NCBI GenBank assembly: GCA_035633075.1
Contig: DASQFQ010000044.1
Location: 1 to 19,510 of the forward strand
DNA: 19,510 bases
Direction of reading: 5' to 3'
From: DASQFQ01 sp035633075
Lineage (GTDB): Bacteria; Actinomycetota; Thermoleophilia; Solirubrobacterales; Solirubrobacteraceae
Under the pieces are notes generated by a model that saw nothing but the letters and a program-made list of their open reading frames with translations, was not told the DNA's origin and made no database searches. Position numbers and translations under genes: made by a program. Numbering within the stretch: position 1 is the stretch's first letter; every line of letters begins with the position of its first letter. Below are positions 1 through 6,694 of this stretch, one piece after another.

Positions 1-2
1 GG

Positions 3-482
3 ACCACCGAGGCCCTCCTCAGCCCCAAGGAGCGCCGCGCCAAGCGCCGCGCCGCCAAGACCGCTGCCCCGCGCGGGCCGCTGACCCCTGAGCAGCGCGA
101 CGAGGAGCGCCGCGCCCTCAGGGCCAAGCGCGCCAAGGTGCGCCGCACCTACCGCGCACGTCTCAAGGCGAAGGCCGCCGAGCGCCGCGCCGCCGAGCCG
201 CCGCCCGAGGCCGCCCACGCGCCCGAGCATGGCCCGGGCCGCGCCAAGGTCCGCCAGGGCATCGTCGTCTCCGACAAGGCCGACAAGACCATCGTGGTGC
301 GCGTCGACGTCACCCGCCGGCACCGGCGCTACGGCAAGATCATGCGCATCTCCTCCAAGCTGCACGTCCACGACGAGCGCAACGACGCGGGCACGGGCGA
401 CACCGTGCGCGTGCAGGAGTGCCGGCCGATGTCGCGCACCAAGCGCTGGCGGCTGACGGAAGTGCTGGAGAAGGCGAAGTGA
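3..482 (+). CDS. rpsQ: 30S ribosomal protein S17, 5' partial, with long basic N-terminal extension
   Basis: Primary 16S rRNA-binding protein of the small subunit. The S17 core begins near base 240 (VRQGIVVSDKADKTIVVRV) and ends with RPMSRTKRWRLTEVLEKAK, matching the family over about 80 residues. The reading frame is open back to the first complete codon at base 3, so at least 79 residues precede the core; they are rich in Arg, Lys, Ala and Glu. A GTG at 138 is a possible internal start, but it has no Shine-Dalgarno and the composition is the same on both sides, so I treat the gene as cut by the window edge. Alternatives are an rpmC-rpsQ fusion or a C-terminally extended L29 reading into S17; no L29 motif is visible in the part present. 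Stop TGA at 480-482; rplN follows after 46 bases. S17 identity is certain, the 5' boundary is not. Confidence 0.93.
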   Translation, partial: TTEALLSPKERRAKRRAAKTAAPRGPLTPEQRDEERRALRAKRAKVRRTYRARLKAKAAERRAAEPPPEAAHAPEHGPGRAKVRQGIVVSDKADKTIVVRVDVTRRHRRYGKIMRISSKLHVHDERNDAGTGDTVRVQECRPMSRTKRWRLTEVLEKAK

Positions 483-528
483 GCGCCGCGAGCGGTTACC
501 GCAACCCGATGTGCGAGCGGAGCAAGCA

Positions 529-897
529 TTGATCCAGAACGAGACTCGCCTGAAGGTCGCCGACAACACTGGCGCCCGGGAGATCCTCTGCATCCGCGTG
601 ATGGGCGGCTCGCGCCGTCGCTACGCGGGCGTGGGCGACGTCATCACCGCGACCGTCAAGCAGGCCATTCCGCAGGGCTCGGTCAAGAAGGGCGAGGTCG
701 TCAAGGCCGTGGTCGTGCGTACCAAGAAGGAGTTCGGGCGCGACGACGGCACCTACATCGCCTTCGACGAGAACGCCGCGGTGATCATCGACGCCCAGAA
801 CAACCCGCGCGGCACGCGCATCTTCGGCCCTGTGGCCCGCGAGCTCCGCGACGGCGGGTTCATGAAGATCGTCTCGCTCGCGCCGGAGGTGCTGTGA
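529..897 (+). CDS. rplN: 50S ribosomal protein L14
   Basis: Large-subunit protein that sits at the subunit interface, binds 23S rRNA and contacts 16S rRNA. The 122-residue product is the normal family length and carries the L14 hallmarks: RLKVADNTGAREILCIRV near the N-terminus, VKAVVVRTKKE in the middle, and the C-terminal RGTRIFGPVARELR and IVSLAPEVL. I place the start at TTG 529, giving MIQNETRLKVADN, which matches the family N-terminus. GGAG at 519-522 lies six bases upstream as a good Shine-Dalgarno. A GTG in frame at 511 would add six residues, but it would put that ribosome binding site inside the gene. The stop overlaps the rplX start (TGATG). The spacer before it shares sequence with the spacer before rpsK. 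Confidence 0.97.
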   Translation: MIQNETRLKVADNTGAREILCIRVMGGSRRRYAGVGDVITATVKQAIPQGSVKKGEVVKAVVVRTKKEFGRDDGTYIAFDENAAVIIDAQNNPRGTRIFGPVARELRDGGFMKIVSLAPEVL

Positions 898-1214
898 TGA
901 AGATCCGCACCGATGACGAGGTCGTCGTGATCTCGGGCAAGGACAAGGGCAAGACCGGCAAGGTCATCCGCGTCGACCGCGGCCGTGACAAGGTCTTCGT
1001 CGAGGGCGTCAACCTGGTCAAGCGCCACCAGCGCGCGACGCCGGGCCGCCCTAACGCCCCGGTCGGCGTGATCGAGAAGGAGGGCGGGGTCCACGTCTCC
1101 AATGTGGCGATCCTCGACCCCAAGGACCGCAAGCCCACGCGCGTCAGCGTCCGCCGCACCGAGCAGGGCACCCGGATGCGCGTCACCAAGCGCTCTGGCG
1201 CGGAGCTGGACTGA
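897..1214 (+). CDS. rplX: 50S ribosomal protein L24
   Basis: Early assembly protein that initiates folding of 23S rRNA and lies near the exit of the peptide tunnel. The 105-residue product begins MKIRTDDEVVVISGKDKGK, the KOW motif with its Gly-Lys-Asp-Lys-Gly-Lys core, and continues with VEGVNLVKRHQ and GGVHVSNVAILDP, both family-typical. ATG 897 shares its A with the rplN stop codon, and GGAGGT at 885-890 is six bases upstream; the GTG at 894 would leave only three bases and is less likely. This overlap suggests translational coupling to rplN. The length is normal for the family. Confidence 0.96.
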   Translation: MKIRTDDEVVVISGKDKGKTGKVIRVDRGRDKVFVEGVNLVKRHQRATPGRPNAPVGVIEKEGGVHVSNVAILDPKDRKPTRVSVRRTEQGTRMRVTKRSGAELD

Positions 1215-1217
1215 CCC

Positions 1218-1808
1218 ATGGCACGACTCAAGGACAGATATCTCGAGGAGATTCGCCCTGCGATGGTGGGCCGGTTTGGCTACTCGTCGGTCATGCAGGC
1301 GCCGCGGCTGGTCAAGATCACGCTCAACATGGGCGTGGGGGAGGCCAAGCAGGACTCCAAGATGCTCGAGGCCGCCGGGGAGCAGCTCGGCACGATCGCG
1401 GGGCAGAAGCCCAACATCCGCCGCGCCCGCAAGTCGGTCGCCAACTTCAAGCTGCGCGAAGGCATGCCGGTGGGCCTGACCGTGACGCTGCGCGACGTCC
1501 GCGGCTATGAGTTCCTCGACCGGCTCTGCTCGATCGCGATCCCGCGGATCCGCGACTTCCGGGGGTTGAACCCCCGCTCCTTCGACGGGCGCGGGAACTA
1601 CTCCATGGGCGTCCGCGAGCAGGTGATCTTTCCCGAGATCGACTACGACAGTGTCGACCAGGTCCGCGGGCTCGACGTGACCATCACCACGACCGCGCAG
1701 ACCGACGCGGAGGCCTTCGCCCTCCTCGACGCACTCGGCATGCCGTTCGCGCGCGACGGGCGCCCTGAGGGCTTCGAGAGCCTCCCCACCGAGCTGGCGA
1801 CCGCCTAG
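1218..1808 (+). CDS. rplE: 50S ribosomal protein L5
   Basis: Binds 5S rRNA and 23S helix 84, forms the central protuberance with L18, and touches S13 in the head of the small subunit. The 196-residue product contains the signature APRLVKITLNMGVGEAKQD (about residues 28-46), RRARKSVANFKLREGMPVG and FRGLNPRSFDGRGNYSMGV, all diagnostic for L5. It is about 15 residues longer than the Escherichia coli protein because of a C-terminal tail after the conserved DALGMPF. The ATG at 1218 lies three bases after the rplX stop. A GGAG at 1202-1205 is rather far upstream, so translation may depend on ribosomes arriving from rplX. Confidence 0.96.
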   Translation: MARLKDRYLEEIRPAMVGRFGYSSVMQAPRLVKITLNMGVGEAKQDSKMLEAAGEQLGTIAGQKPNIRRARKSVANFKLREGMPVGLTVTLRDVRGYEFLDRLCSIAIPRIRDFRGLNPRSFDGRGNYSMGVREQVIFPEIDYDSVDQVRGLDVTITTTAQTDAEAFALLDALGMPFARDGRPEGFESLPTELATA

Positions 1809-1822
1809 ACACAAGGACCTTC

Positions 1823-2008
1823 ATGGCCAAGACCTCACAGATCGTGCGCCAGCAGCGCCCACCGAAGTACAAGGTGCGGGGCTACTCGCGCTGCCGCCGC
1901 TGCGGCCGGCCGCGCGCCGTGTACCGCAAGTTCGGCCTCTGCCGGATCTGCCTGCGCGAGCTGGCGCACAACGGCTTCATCCCCGGCATGACCAAGAGCT
2001 CGTGGTAA
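1823..2008 (+). CDS. rpsZ: 30S ribosomal protein S14, zinc-binding type Z
   Basis: Small-subunit head protein needed for late 30S assembly. The 61-residue length is that of the short zinc-binding (C+) form. A zinc ribbon is visible as Cys24-x2-Cys27 and Cys40-x2-Cys43, flanked by the conserved GYSRCRRCGRPRAVYRKFGLC block and the C-terminal PGMTKSSW. AAGGA at 1813-1817, five bases before the ATG, is a clear ribosome binding site. Some actinomycetes also carry a longer Cys-free S14 (rpsN) used under zinc starvation; it is not in this window. Its place between rplE and rpsH is the standard one. Confidence 0.97.
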   Translation: MAKTSQIVRQQRPPKYKVRGYSRCRRCGRPRAVYRKFGLCRICLRELAHNGFIPGMTKSSW

Positions 2009-2018
2009 GGGTGCACGC

Positions 2019-2426
2019 ATGTCGATGACCGACCCCGTCGCCGACTTCCTGACGCGCATCCGCAACGGGATCATGGCCGCCAAGGAGACGGTCGAGATCC
2101 CCTCGTCGCGGCTCAAGCAGGAGATGGCGCGCATCCTCACCGAGCAGGGCTACATCGAGGGCTACGAGGTCGTGCCGGGCGAGCCCGGCCGGGCCGGCGA
2201 CCGCATCCTGGTCAAGCTGAAGTACACCGAGAGCCGCGAGTCCGTGATCTCCGGGCTCAAGCGCATCTCGCGCCCCGGCCAGCGGACGTACGTCGACTCG
2301 GGCTCGATCCCGAAGGTGCTCGGCGGCATGGGCACCTCGATCATCTCGACCTCCCGGGGCGTCATGACCGGCCACGACGCCCGCAAGGAGGGCGTCGGCG
2401 GCGAGCTCGTGGCCCAGGTCTGGTAG
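2019..2426 (+). CDS. rpsH: 30S ribosomal protein S8
   Basis: Primary 16S rRNA-binding protein of the central domain (helix 21); in E. coli it is also the translational repressor of the spc operon. The 135-residue product starts MSMTDPVADFLTRIRNG and ends with the family signature STSRGVMTGHDARKEGVGG followed by ELVAQVW. The middle VLGGMGTSIISTSRG contains the RNA-binding loop. AAGGGTG at about 2007-2013, just upstream of ATG 2019, serves as ribosome binding site. I looked for an S8-binding mimic near rplE but cannot identify one by eye. Confidence 0.97.
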   Translation: MSMTDPVADFLTRIRNGIMAAKETVEIPSSRLKQEMARILTEQGYIEGYEVVPGEPGRAGDRILVKLKYTESRESVISGLKRISRPGQRTYVDSGSIPKVLGGMGTSIISTSRGVMTGHDARKEGVGGELVAQVW

Positions 2427-2433
2427 CTCGCAC

Positions 2434-2967
2434 ATGTCGCGCATCGGCAAGAAGCCCATCCCCGTACCCACTGGCGTCAACGTGACGATCGAGCCCGAGG
2501 TCGTCCGCGTGGCCGGCCCCCGCGGCGACCTCGCCGAGCGCAAAGCGCGCTCGATCGAGGTTCGCCAGGCGGGCGAGGAGTTGCTCGTGACGCGGCCCAC
2601 CGACCGCGCCGAGCACCGCGCCCTGCACGGCCTGACCCGCTCGTTGATCGCGAACATGGTCCAGGGGGTCACCGACGGCTTCACCAAGACCCTGGAGATC
2701 CAGGGTGTCGGCTACCGCGCCCAGCTCAAGGGCTCAGACCTCGAGCTGGCCCTCGGCTACTCGCATCCCGTGCCGATCAAGGCGCCGCAGGGCATCGAGT
2801 TCGAGGTCCCGCAGCCGACGCGCGTGATCGTCAAGGGCAACTCCAAGCAGCAGGTTGGCGAGATCGCCGCCATCATCCGCAAGCAGCGGCCGCCGGAGCC
2901 CTACAAGGGCAAGGGGATTCGCTACCAGGGCGAGTACGTCGCCCGTAAGGTGGGCAAGCGCGCATGA
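2434..2967 (+). CDS. rplF: 50S ribosomal protein L6
   Basis: Large-subunit protein near the sarcin-ricin loop and the factor-binding site. The 177-residue product is of usual length and consists of the two tandem L6 folds. It opens MSRIGKKPIPVP, has the mid-protein signature GVTDGFTKTLEIQGVGYRA, and ends with the C-terminal L6 signature PEPYKGKGIRYQGEYV. The ATG is seven bases after rpsH with no strong Shine-Dalgarno (GGTAG only), so re-initiation after rpsH is likely. Its last codons overlap the rplR start as ATGA. Confidence 0.97.
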   Translation: MSRIGKKPIPVPTGVNVTIEPEVVRVAGPRGDLAERKARSIEVRQAGEELLVTRPTDRAEHRALHGLTRSLIANMVQGVTDGFTKTLEIQGVGYRAQLKGSDLELALGYSHPVPIKAPQGIEFEVPQPTRVIVKGNSKQQVGEIAAIIRKQRPPEPYKGKGIRYQGEYVARKVGKRA

Positions 2968-3317
2968 CGGTCGCGACACGCCCCGCCAAGCGCCTCAAGC
3001 GCCGCCGCCGCGTCCGCGCCAAGGTCGCCGGCACCGCGGAGCGTCCGCGGATCTCGGTGTTCCGCTCCAACCGCGGCGTCTTCGCCCAGCTCATCGACGA
3101 TGCCGGCGGCACCACGCTGGCCGCCGTCAACTGGACCGAGCCCGACCTGCGCTCGCTGCCGCGGATGGACCAGGCCAAGCGCGCGGGCGAGCTGCTCGCC
3201 GAGCGGGCCAAGGCCGCCGGGGTCGAGACCGCGGTGTTCGACCGCGGCGGCTACCGCTACCACGGCCGCGTGCGAGCCCTCGCCGAGGGCGCGCGCGAGC
3301 GCGGATTGATCTTCTAA
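2964..3317 (+). CDS. rplR: 50S ribosomal protein L18
   Basis: Binds 5S rRNA and with L5 attaches it to the 50S subunit. The 117-residue product has the expected strongly basic N-terminus (PAKRLKRRRRVRAKVAGT), then ERPRISVFRSNRGVFAQLID, the family core, and the C-terminal FDRGGYRYHGRVRALAEGAR followed by GLIF. The start ATG overlaps the rplF stop by four bases (ATGA), indicating coupled translation. One feature differs from many homologues: the central strand reads AAVNWTEPDLRS where a TASSxE-type sequence is common; this looks like a lineage difference, not damage. Confidence 0.96.
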   Translation: MTVATRPAKRLKRRRRVRAKVAGTAERPRISVFRSNRGVFAQLIDDAGGTTLAAVNWTEPDLRSLPRMDQAKRAGELLAERAKAAGVETAVFDRGGYRYHGRVRALAEGARERGLIF

Positions 3318-3330
3318 CCTCAAGGATTCG

Positions 3331-4059
3331 ATGCCCGCCCCCGATCGTTCAGTCTTCCAGTCCGGCCTCGACCTCCAGGAGCGCGTGGTGGAGATCAACC
3401 GCGTTGCCAAGGTGGTCAAGGGCGGCCGGCGCTTCTCGTTCACGGCCCTGGTGGTGGTCGGTGACGAGAACGGGATCGTGGGTGCCGGCTACGGCAAGGC
3501 CAACGAGGTGCCGCTGGCAATCCAGAAGGGCGTCGAGCGCGCGAAGAAGAACCTCTTCCGCGTGCCCCGCCACGGCTCGACCATCACCCATCAGACGACC
3601 GGCATCTTCGGCGCGGGGCGCGTCTTCCTCAAGCCGGCCTCCCCCGGCACCGGCGTCATCGCCGGCGGCGGCGTACGCGCGGTGCTCGAGCTGGCGGGCA
3701 TCCACGACATCCTCTCCAAGTCGCTCGGGTCCCAGAACCCGATCAACCTCGTCAAGGCGACGATCGCCGGCCTGCAGGACCTGCGCCGGCCCGAGGAGAT
3801 CGCGGCGCTGCGCGGCCTGTCGGTCGACGCGGTGCTCGGCCTCAGCGGCAACAGGGTGCCCGTCGAGGCGGCGGGCCCGGAGGCCGAGCAGGTCCCGGAA
3901 CCCGAGGCGGCCGAGGGGCCCGCCGCGCCCGAGGCGGCCGCGGCGCCTGAGGAGCCCACCGCGCCCGAGGCGCCCCCGGCGTCCGAGGAGTCCGCCGCGC
4001 CCGAGGCGCCCCCGGCGTCCGAGGAGCCCGCCGAGACCAAGTCGGGCGTGACCCCGTGA
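3331..4059 (+). CDS. rpsE: 30S ribosomal protein S5 with Ala/Pro/Glu-rich C-terminal extension
   Basis: Small-subunit protein at the mRNA entry channel, involved with S4 and S12 in decoding accuracy. Residues 1 to about 175 are a normal S5: LQERVVEINRVAKVVKGGRR, then FTALVVVGDENGIVGAGYGK (the double-stranded RNA-binding fold), the PASPGTGVIAGGGVRAVLEL loop, and the C-terminal ALRGLSVDAVLG. The remaining roughly 67 residues are almost only Ala, Pro and Glu, acidic and probably unstructured, against 167 residues in total for the E. coli protein. The DNA of the tail contains a 36-base tandem repeat (3961-4032). AAGGA at 3322-3326 supports ATG 3331. The stop overlaps rpmD as GTGA. Confidence 0.96.
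   Translation: MPAPDRSVFQSGLDLQERVVEINRVAKVVKGGRRFSFTALVVVGDENGIVGAGYGKANEVPLAIQKGVERAKKNLFRVPRHGSTITHQTTGIFGAGRVFLKPASPGTGVIAGGGVRAVLELAGIHDILSKSLGSQNPINLVKATIAGLQDLRRPEEIAALRGLSVDAVLGLSGNRVPVEAAGPEAEQVPEPEAAEGPAAPEAAAAPEEPTAPEAPPASEESAAPEAPPASEEPAETKSGVTP
3961..4032 (+). repeat. 36-bp tandem direct repeat inside rpsE
   Basis: Two adjacent 36-base units (3961-3996 and 3997-4032) differ by one base (TCCGCC versus CCCGCC at the unit end). Each encodes APEAPPASEE plus a Ser-Ala or Pro-Ala pair. A more degenerate related unit precedes them. Near-identity suggests recent duplication by slippage; the unit is a multiple of three, so frame is kept. Confidence 0.9.
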
Positions 4060-4235
4060 GTACGCTCACCATCACCCAGGTGAAGTCCGCCAACGGGAGC
4101 AACTCGCGCCAGCGCGACACGCTGCGCTCACTCGGGCTGCGCAAGATCGGCCACACCGTCGAGCGGGTGGACACCCCGCAGCTGCGGGGGATGGTCCACG
4201 CCGTCCAGCATCTCGTCGCGGTTCAGGAGAAATAG
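4056..4235 (+). CDS. rpmD: 50S ribosomal protein L30
   Basis: Small large-subunit protein that binds 23S rRNA. The product has 59 residues, the normal bacterial L30 size: it starts MSTLTITQVKSANGSNSRQR and continues with the diagnostic DTLRSLGLRKIGHTVERVDT and a C-terminal GMVHAVQHLVAVQEK. The start is GTG 4056, which overlaps the rpsE stop as GTGA, a coupling pattern seen several times in this operon. No other start gives the conserved N-terminus. It lies in its standard position between rpsE and rplO. Confidence 0.95.
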   Translation: MSTLTITQVKSANGSNSRQRDTLRSLGLRKIGHTVERVDTPQLRGMVHAVQHLVAVQEK

Positions 4236-4237
4236 GG

Positions 4238-4738
4238 ATGGCCGACGAGCAGCCTGCCGAGGCCATCGGCCTGCACAGCCTCTCCCCGGCGCCCGGCTCC
4301 CGCAAGGACCGCAAGCGCGTGGGGCGCGGGCACGGCTCCGGGCACGGCAAGACGTCGGGCCGCGGCCACAAGGGCGCCGGCTCGCGCGCGGGCGCCAAGG
4401 ACCGCGCGCGCTTCGAGGGCGGTCAGAACCCGATCCACATGCGGATGCGCAAGCTCCGGGGCCCGAACAAGAAGATGTCGATGCCGTTCGAGCCGTTCCG
4501 GACGCACACGCAGCCGGTCAACCTCGACGACCTCGAGAAGCGCTTCGACAAGGGCGCGGCCGTCGATCTGGACGCGCTGCGCGGCGTGGGCCTCGCGACC
4601 CGCAAGGACGTGCCCGTCAAGGTGCTGGGCCGCGGTGAGCTGACCAAGCCGCTGACCGTCCACGCCCACGGCTTCTCGAAGACCGCTCGCGAGCGCATCG
4701 AGGCCGCGGGCGGCACCTGCCAGCTCATCGAGCCCTAG
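4238..4738 (+). CDS. rplO: 50S ribosomal protein L15
   Basis: Late-assembly 23S rRNA-binding protein. The 166-residue product has the hallmark Gly/Arg/Lys-rich N-terminal region: LHSLSPAPGSRKDRKRVGRG, then GHGSGHGKTSGRGHKGAGSR, a long extension that runs into the ribosome core. The globular C-terminal part includes VKVLGRGELTKPLTVHAHGF and KTARERIEAAGG, where Gly-rich GGTCQLIEP closes the protein. About 16 residues precede the usual L15 start, making it slightly longer than E. coli L15 (144). GGAG at 4226-4229, eight bases before ATG 4238, lies inside the end of rpmD. Confidence 0.96.
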   Translation: MADEQPAEAIGLHSLSPAPGSRKDRKRVGRGHGSGHGKTSGRGHKGAGSRAGAKDRARFEGGQNPIHMRMRKLRGPNKKMSMPFEPFRTHTQPVNLDDLEKRFDKGAAVDLDALRGVGLATRKDVPVKVLGRGELTKPLTVHAHGFSKTARERIEAAGGTCQLIEP

Positions 4739-4763
4739 GAACCGGTCCCCGGCCCAGCCCGCC

Positions 4764-6029
4764 GTGCTCGCCACCATCCTCAACTCTTTCAAGGTCGCGG
4801 AGATCCGCAAGAAGCTGGCGTTCACCGCTGCGCTCCTCGCGCTCTACCGGCTGGGCTCCTTCATCCCGACGCCGGGCATCAACACCGCGGCGCTGGACCA
4901 GATCGAGCAGAACTACGCCGGGTCGAACATCCTCGGCTTCCTGAACCTGTTCTCCGGTGGCGGGCTGTCCCGGCTGGCGCTCTTCGCGCTGGGGATCATG
5001 CCCTACATCACCGCCTCGATCATCTTGCAGCTGCTCACGGTCGTCTCGCCGTCGCTGGAGAAGCTGTCCAAGGAGGGCGAGGTCGGGCAGGCCAAGATCA
5101 CGCAGTACACCCGCTACCTCACCGTCGGCCTCGCCGCTGCGCAGGCCGTGGGCTACGTCTTCCTGTTCCGCTCACAGGGCAACCGCGCCGGGGCCCCGGT
5201 GATCGACAACTTCACGCCGGGCACCGTGATCCTCATCGTGGTCTGCCTCACCGCCGGCTGCGTGCTGCTCATGTGGATGGGCGAGCTGATCACCCAGCGG
5301 GGGATCGGCAACGGCATCTCGCTGATGATCTTCGCGTCGATCGTTTCCAGCCTGCCCAGCGGCGTGCAGGCGTGGTGGACCAACCCGGACCAGGTCTTCA
5401 AGGTGATGATGCCCTTCGTCGCGCTCGGCGTGATCGCCGCGATCGTCTTCGTCCAGGAGGGCCAGCGGCGCATCCCCGTGCAGTACGCCAAACGCGTCAT
5501 CGGCCGGCGGATGTCGGGTGGCGGGCAGACCTACCTGCCGCTGCGCGTGAACATGGCCGGAGTGATCCCGGTGATCTTCGCCGCCTCGATCATGGCCTTT
5601 CCGCCGACGGTGGGCGAGCTGATCCCCGGCGCGCAGGCGATCTCGAATTTCTTCAACCCCAACGGCTGGGCCTACATCGCCGGGGAGACGGTCTTCATCA
5701 TCCTCTTCACCTACTTCTACACGGCGGTCACCTTCAACCCGGTCGACCAGGCGGACAACCTCAAGAAGTACGGCGGGTTCATCCCAGGGGTGAGACCGGG
5801 GCGCCCCACTGCGGAGTTCCTGGACCGCATCCTCGCGCGGCTCACGTTCCCCGGCGCGCTCTACCTCGCCGCGGTGGCGGCGCTGCCGACGATCCTCATC
5901 GCCCAGACCTCGGCGAACTTCTTCTTCGGCGGCACCTCGATCCTCATCGTGGTCGGCGTGGCCCTCGACACGATGAAGCAGCTCGAGGCGCAGCTGATGA
6001 TGCGCAACTACGAGGGCTTCCTGCGGTGA
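4764..6029 (+). CDS. secY: Preprotein translocase channel subunit SecY
   Basis: Central pore of the SecYEG translocon in the cytoplasmic membrane, which exports unfolded proteins with SecA and inserts membrane proteins from ribosomes. The 421-residue protein has about ten hydrophobic segments. SecY signature 1 is visible around residues 74-85 (FALGIMPYITAS) and signature 2 around 172-190 (MGELITQRGIGNGISLMIF). The conserved cytoplasmic loop QRRIPVQYAKR is at 234-244, the region that contacts SecA and the ribosome. The N-terminus MLATILNSFKVAEIRKKLAF is typical. GTG 4764 has no recognisable Shine-Dalgarno in the 25-base spacer after rplO. The end overlaps adk by four bases (GTGA). Confidence 0.97.
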   Translation: MLATILNSFKVAEIRKKLAFTAALLALYRLGSFIPTPGINTAALDQIEQNYAGSNILGFLNLFSGGGLSRLALFALGIMPYITASIILQLLTVVSPSLEKLSKEGEVGQAKITQYTRYLTVGLAAAQAVGYVFLFRSQGNRAGAPVIDNFTPGTVILIVVCLTAGCVLLMWMGELITQRGIGNGISLMIFASIVSSLPSGVQAWWTNPDQVFKVMMPFVALGVIAAIVFVQEGQRRIPVQYAKRVIGRRMSGGGQTYLPLRVNMAGVIPVIFAASIMAFPPTVGELIPGAQAISNFFNPNGWAYIAGETVFIILFTYFYTAVTFNPVDQADNLKKYGGFIPGVRPGRPTAEFLDRILARLTFPGALYLAAVAALPTILIAQTSANFFFGGTSILIVVGVALDTMKQLEAQLMMRNYEGFLR

Positions 6030-6694
6030 GCGAGCTCAACCTCATCCTGTTCGGCCCTCCCGGGGCGGGGAAGGGCACCCAGGCCGCCCGGCTCCGGGAG
6101 GACTTCGACCTCCCCTACATCGCCACCGGCGACCTGCTGCGCGAACACCGCAACAACGAGACCGATCTCGGCAAGCAGGCGAAGGAGTACATGTCCGACG
6201 GCCGGCTCGTCCCCGACGAGCTCGTGATCGAGATGATCATGGAGGAGATCGAGCAGAAGGGCGACGACGGCTTCCTGCTCGACGGCTTCCCGCGCACGAT
6301 CGCCCAGGCCGACGCCCTGGGGAAGGAAATCGAGCGGCGAGACCGCCGGCTGACCGCGGCGCTGCTCATCGACACCCCCGACGACGTCGTCATCCAGCGC
6401 ATCACGGGCCGCCGCCAGTGCTCCGAGGGCCACGTCTACCACGTCGACTTCGACCCGCCCAAGCACGAGGACCGCTGCGACCAGTGCGGCCGGCCGCTGA
6501 TCCAGCGCGACGACGACAAGCCGGAGACCATCAGGAAACGGCTGGTCACGTATCACAAGGAGACCGAGCCGCTGGTGGACTACTACGACGAGCGCGGGCT
6601 GCTGCGCCGCTTCGACGGCACGCGCTCGCCGACGGAGGTCCACGACCACATCCGGGCGACGCTCGCGACGCTGCGCCTCGAGGAACGGCTGTGA
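6026..6694 (+). CDS. adk: Adenylate kinase with metal-binding type LID
   Basis: Catalyses ATP + AMP to 2 ADP in the cytoplasm. The 222-residue product has the P-loop GPPGAGKGT at residues 10-18, the AMP-binding region ATGDLLREH, DGFPRT at 86-91 and the ATP-side QRDDDKPETIRKRL. This is the long form with a LID domain carrying a probable zinc site: Cys132-x3-His136 and Cys151-x2-Cys154. The first half is one residue shorter than the classic Cys-x2-Cys and uses His. I chose GTG 6026, overlapping the secY stop (GTGA), because the P-loop is then at the expected distance; the frame is open far upstream but only as a shadow of secY. It overlaps map by four bases. Confidence 0.97.
   Translation: MSELNLILFGPPGAGKGTQAARLREDFDLPYIATGDLLREHRNNETDLGKQAKEYMSDGRLVPDELVIEMIMEEIEQKGDDGFLLDGFPRTIAQADALGKEIERRDRRLTAALLIDTPDDVVIQRITGRRQCSEGHVYHVDFDPPKHEDRCDQCGRPLIQRDDDKPETIRKRLVTYHKETEPLVDYYDERGLLRRFDGTRSPTEVHDHIRATLATLRLEERL

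Noticed and set aside
753..1814. Long minus-strand open frame opposite rplN, rplX and rplE
   Set aside because: Mirror-image frame of three certain ribosomal genes in very GC-rich DNA; its product is low-complexity and resembles no protein family.
5273..6025. Upstream extension of the adk frame into secY
   Set aside because: The extra 251 codons are a secY shadow; the P-loop spacing and the GTGA overlap place the adk start at 6026.
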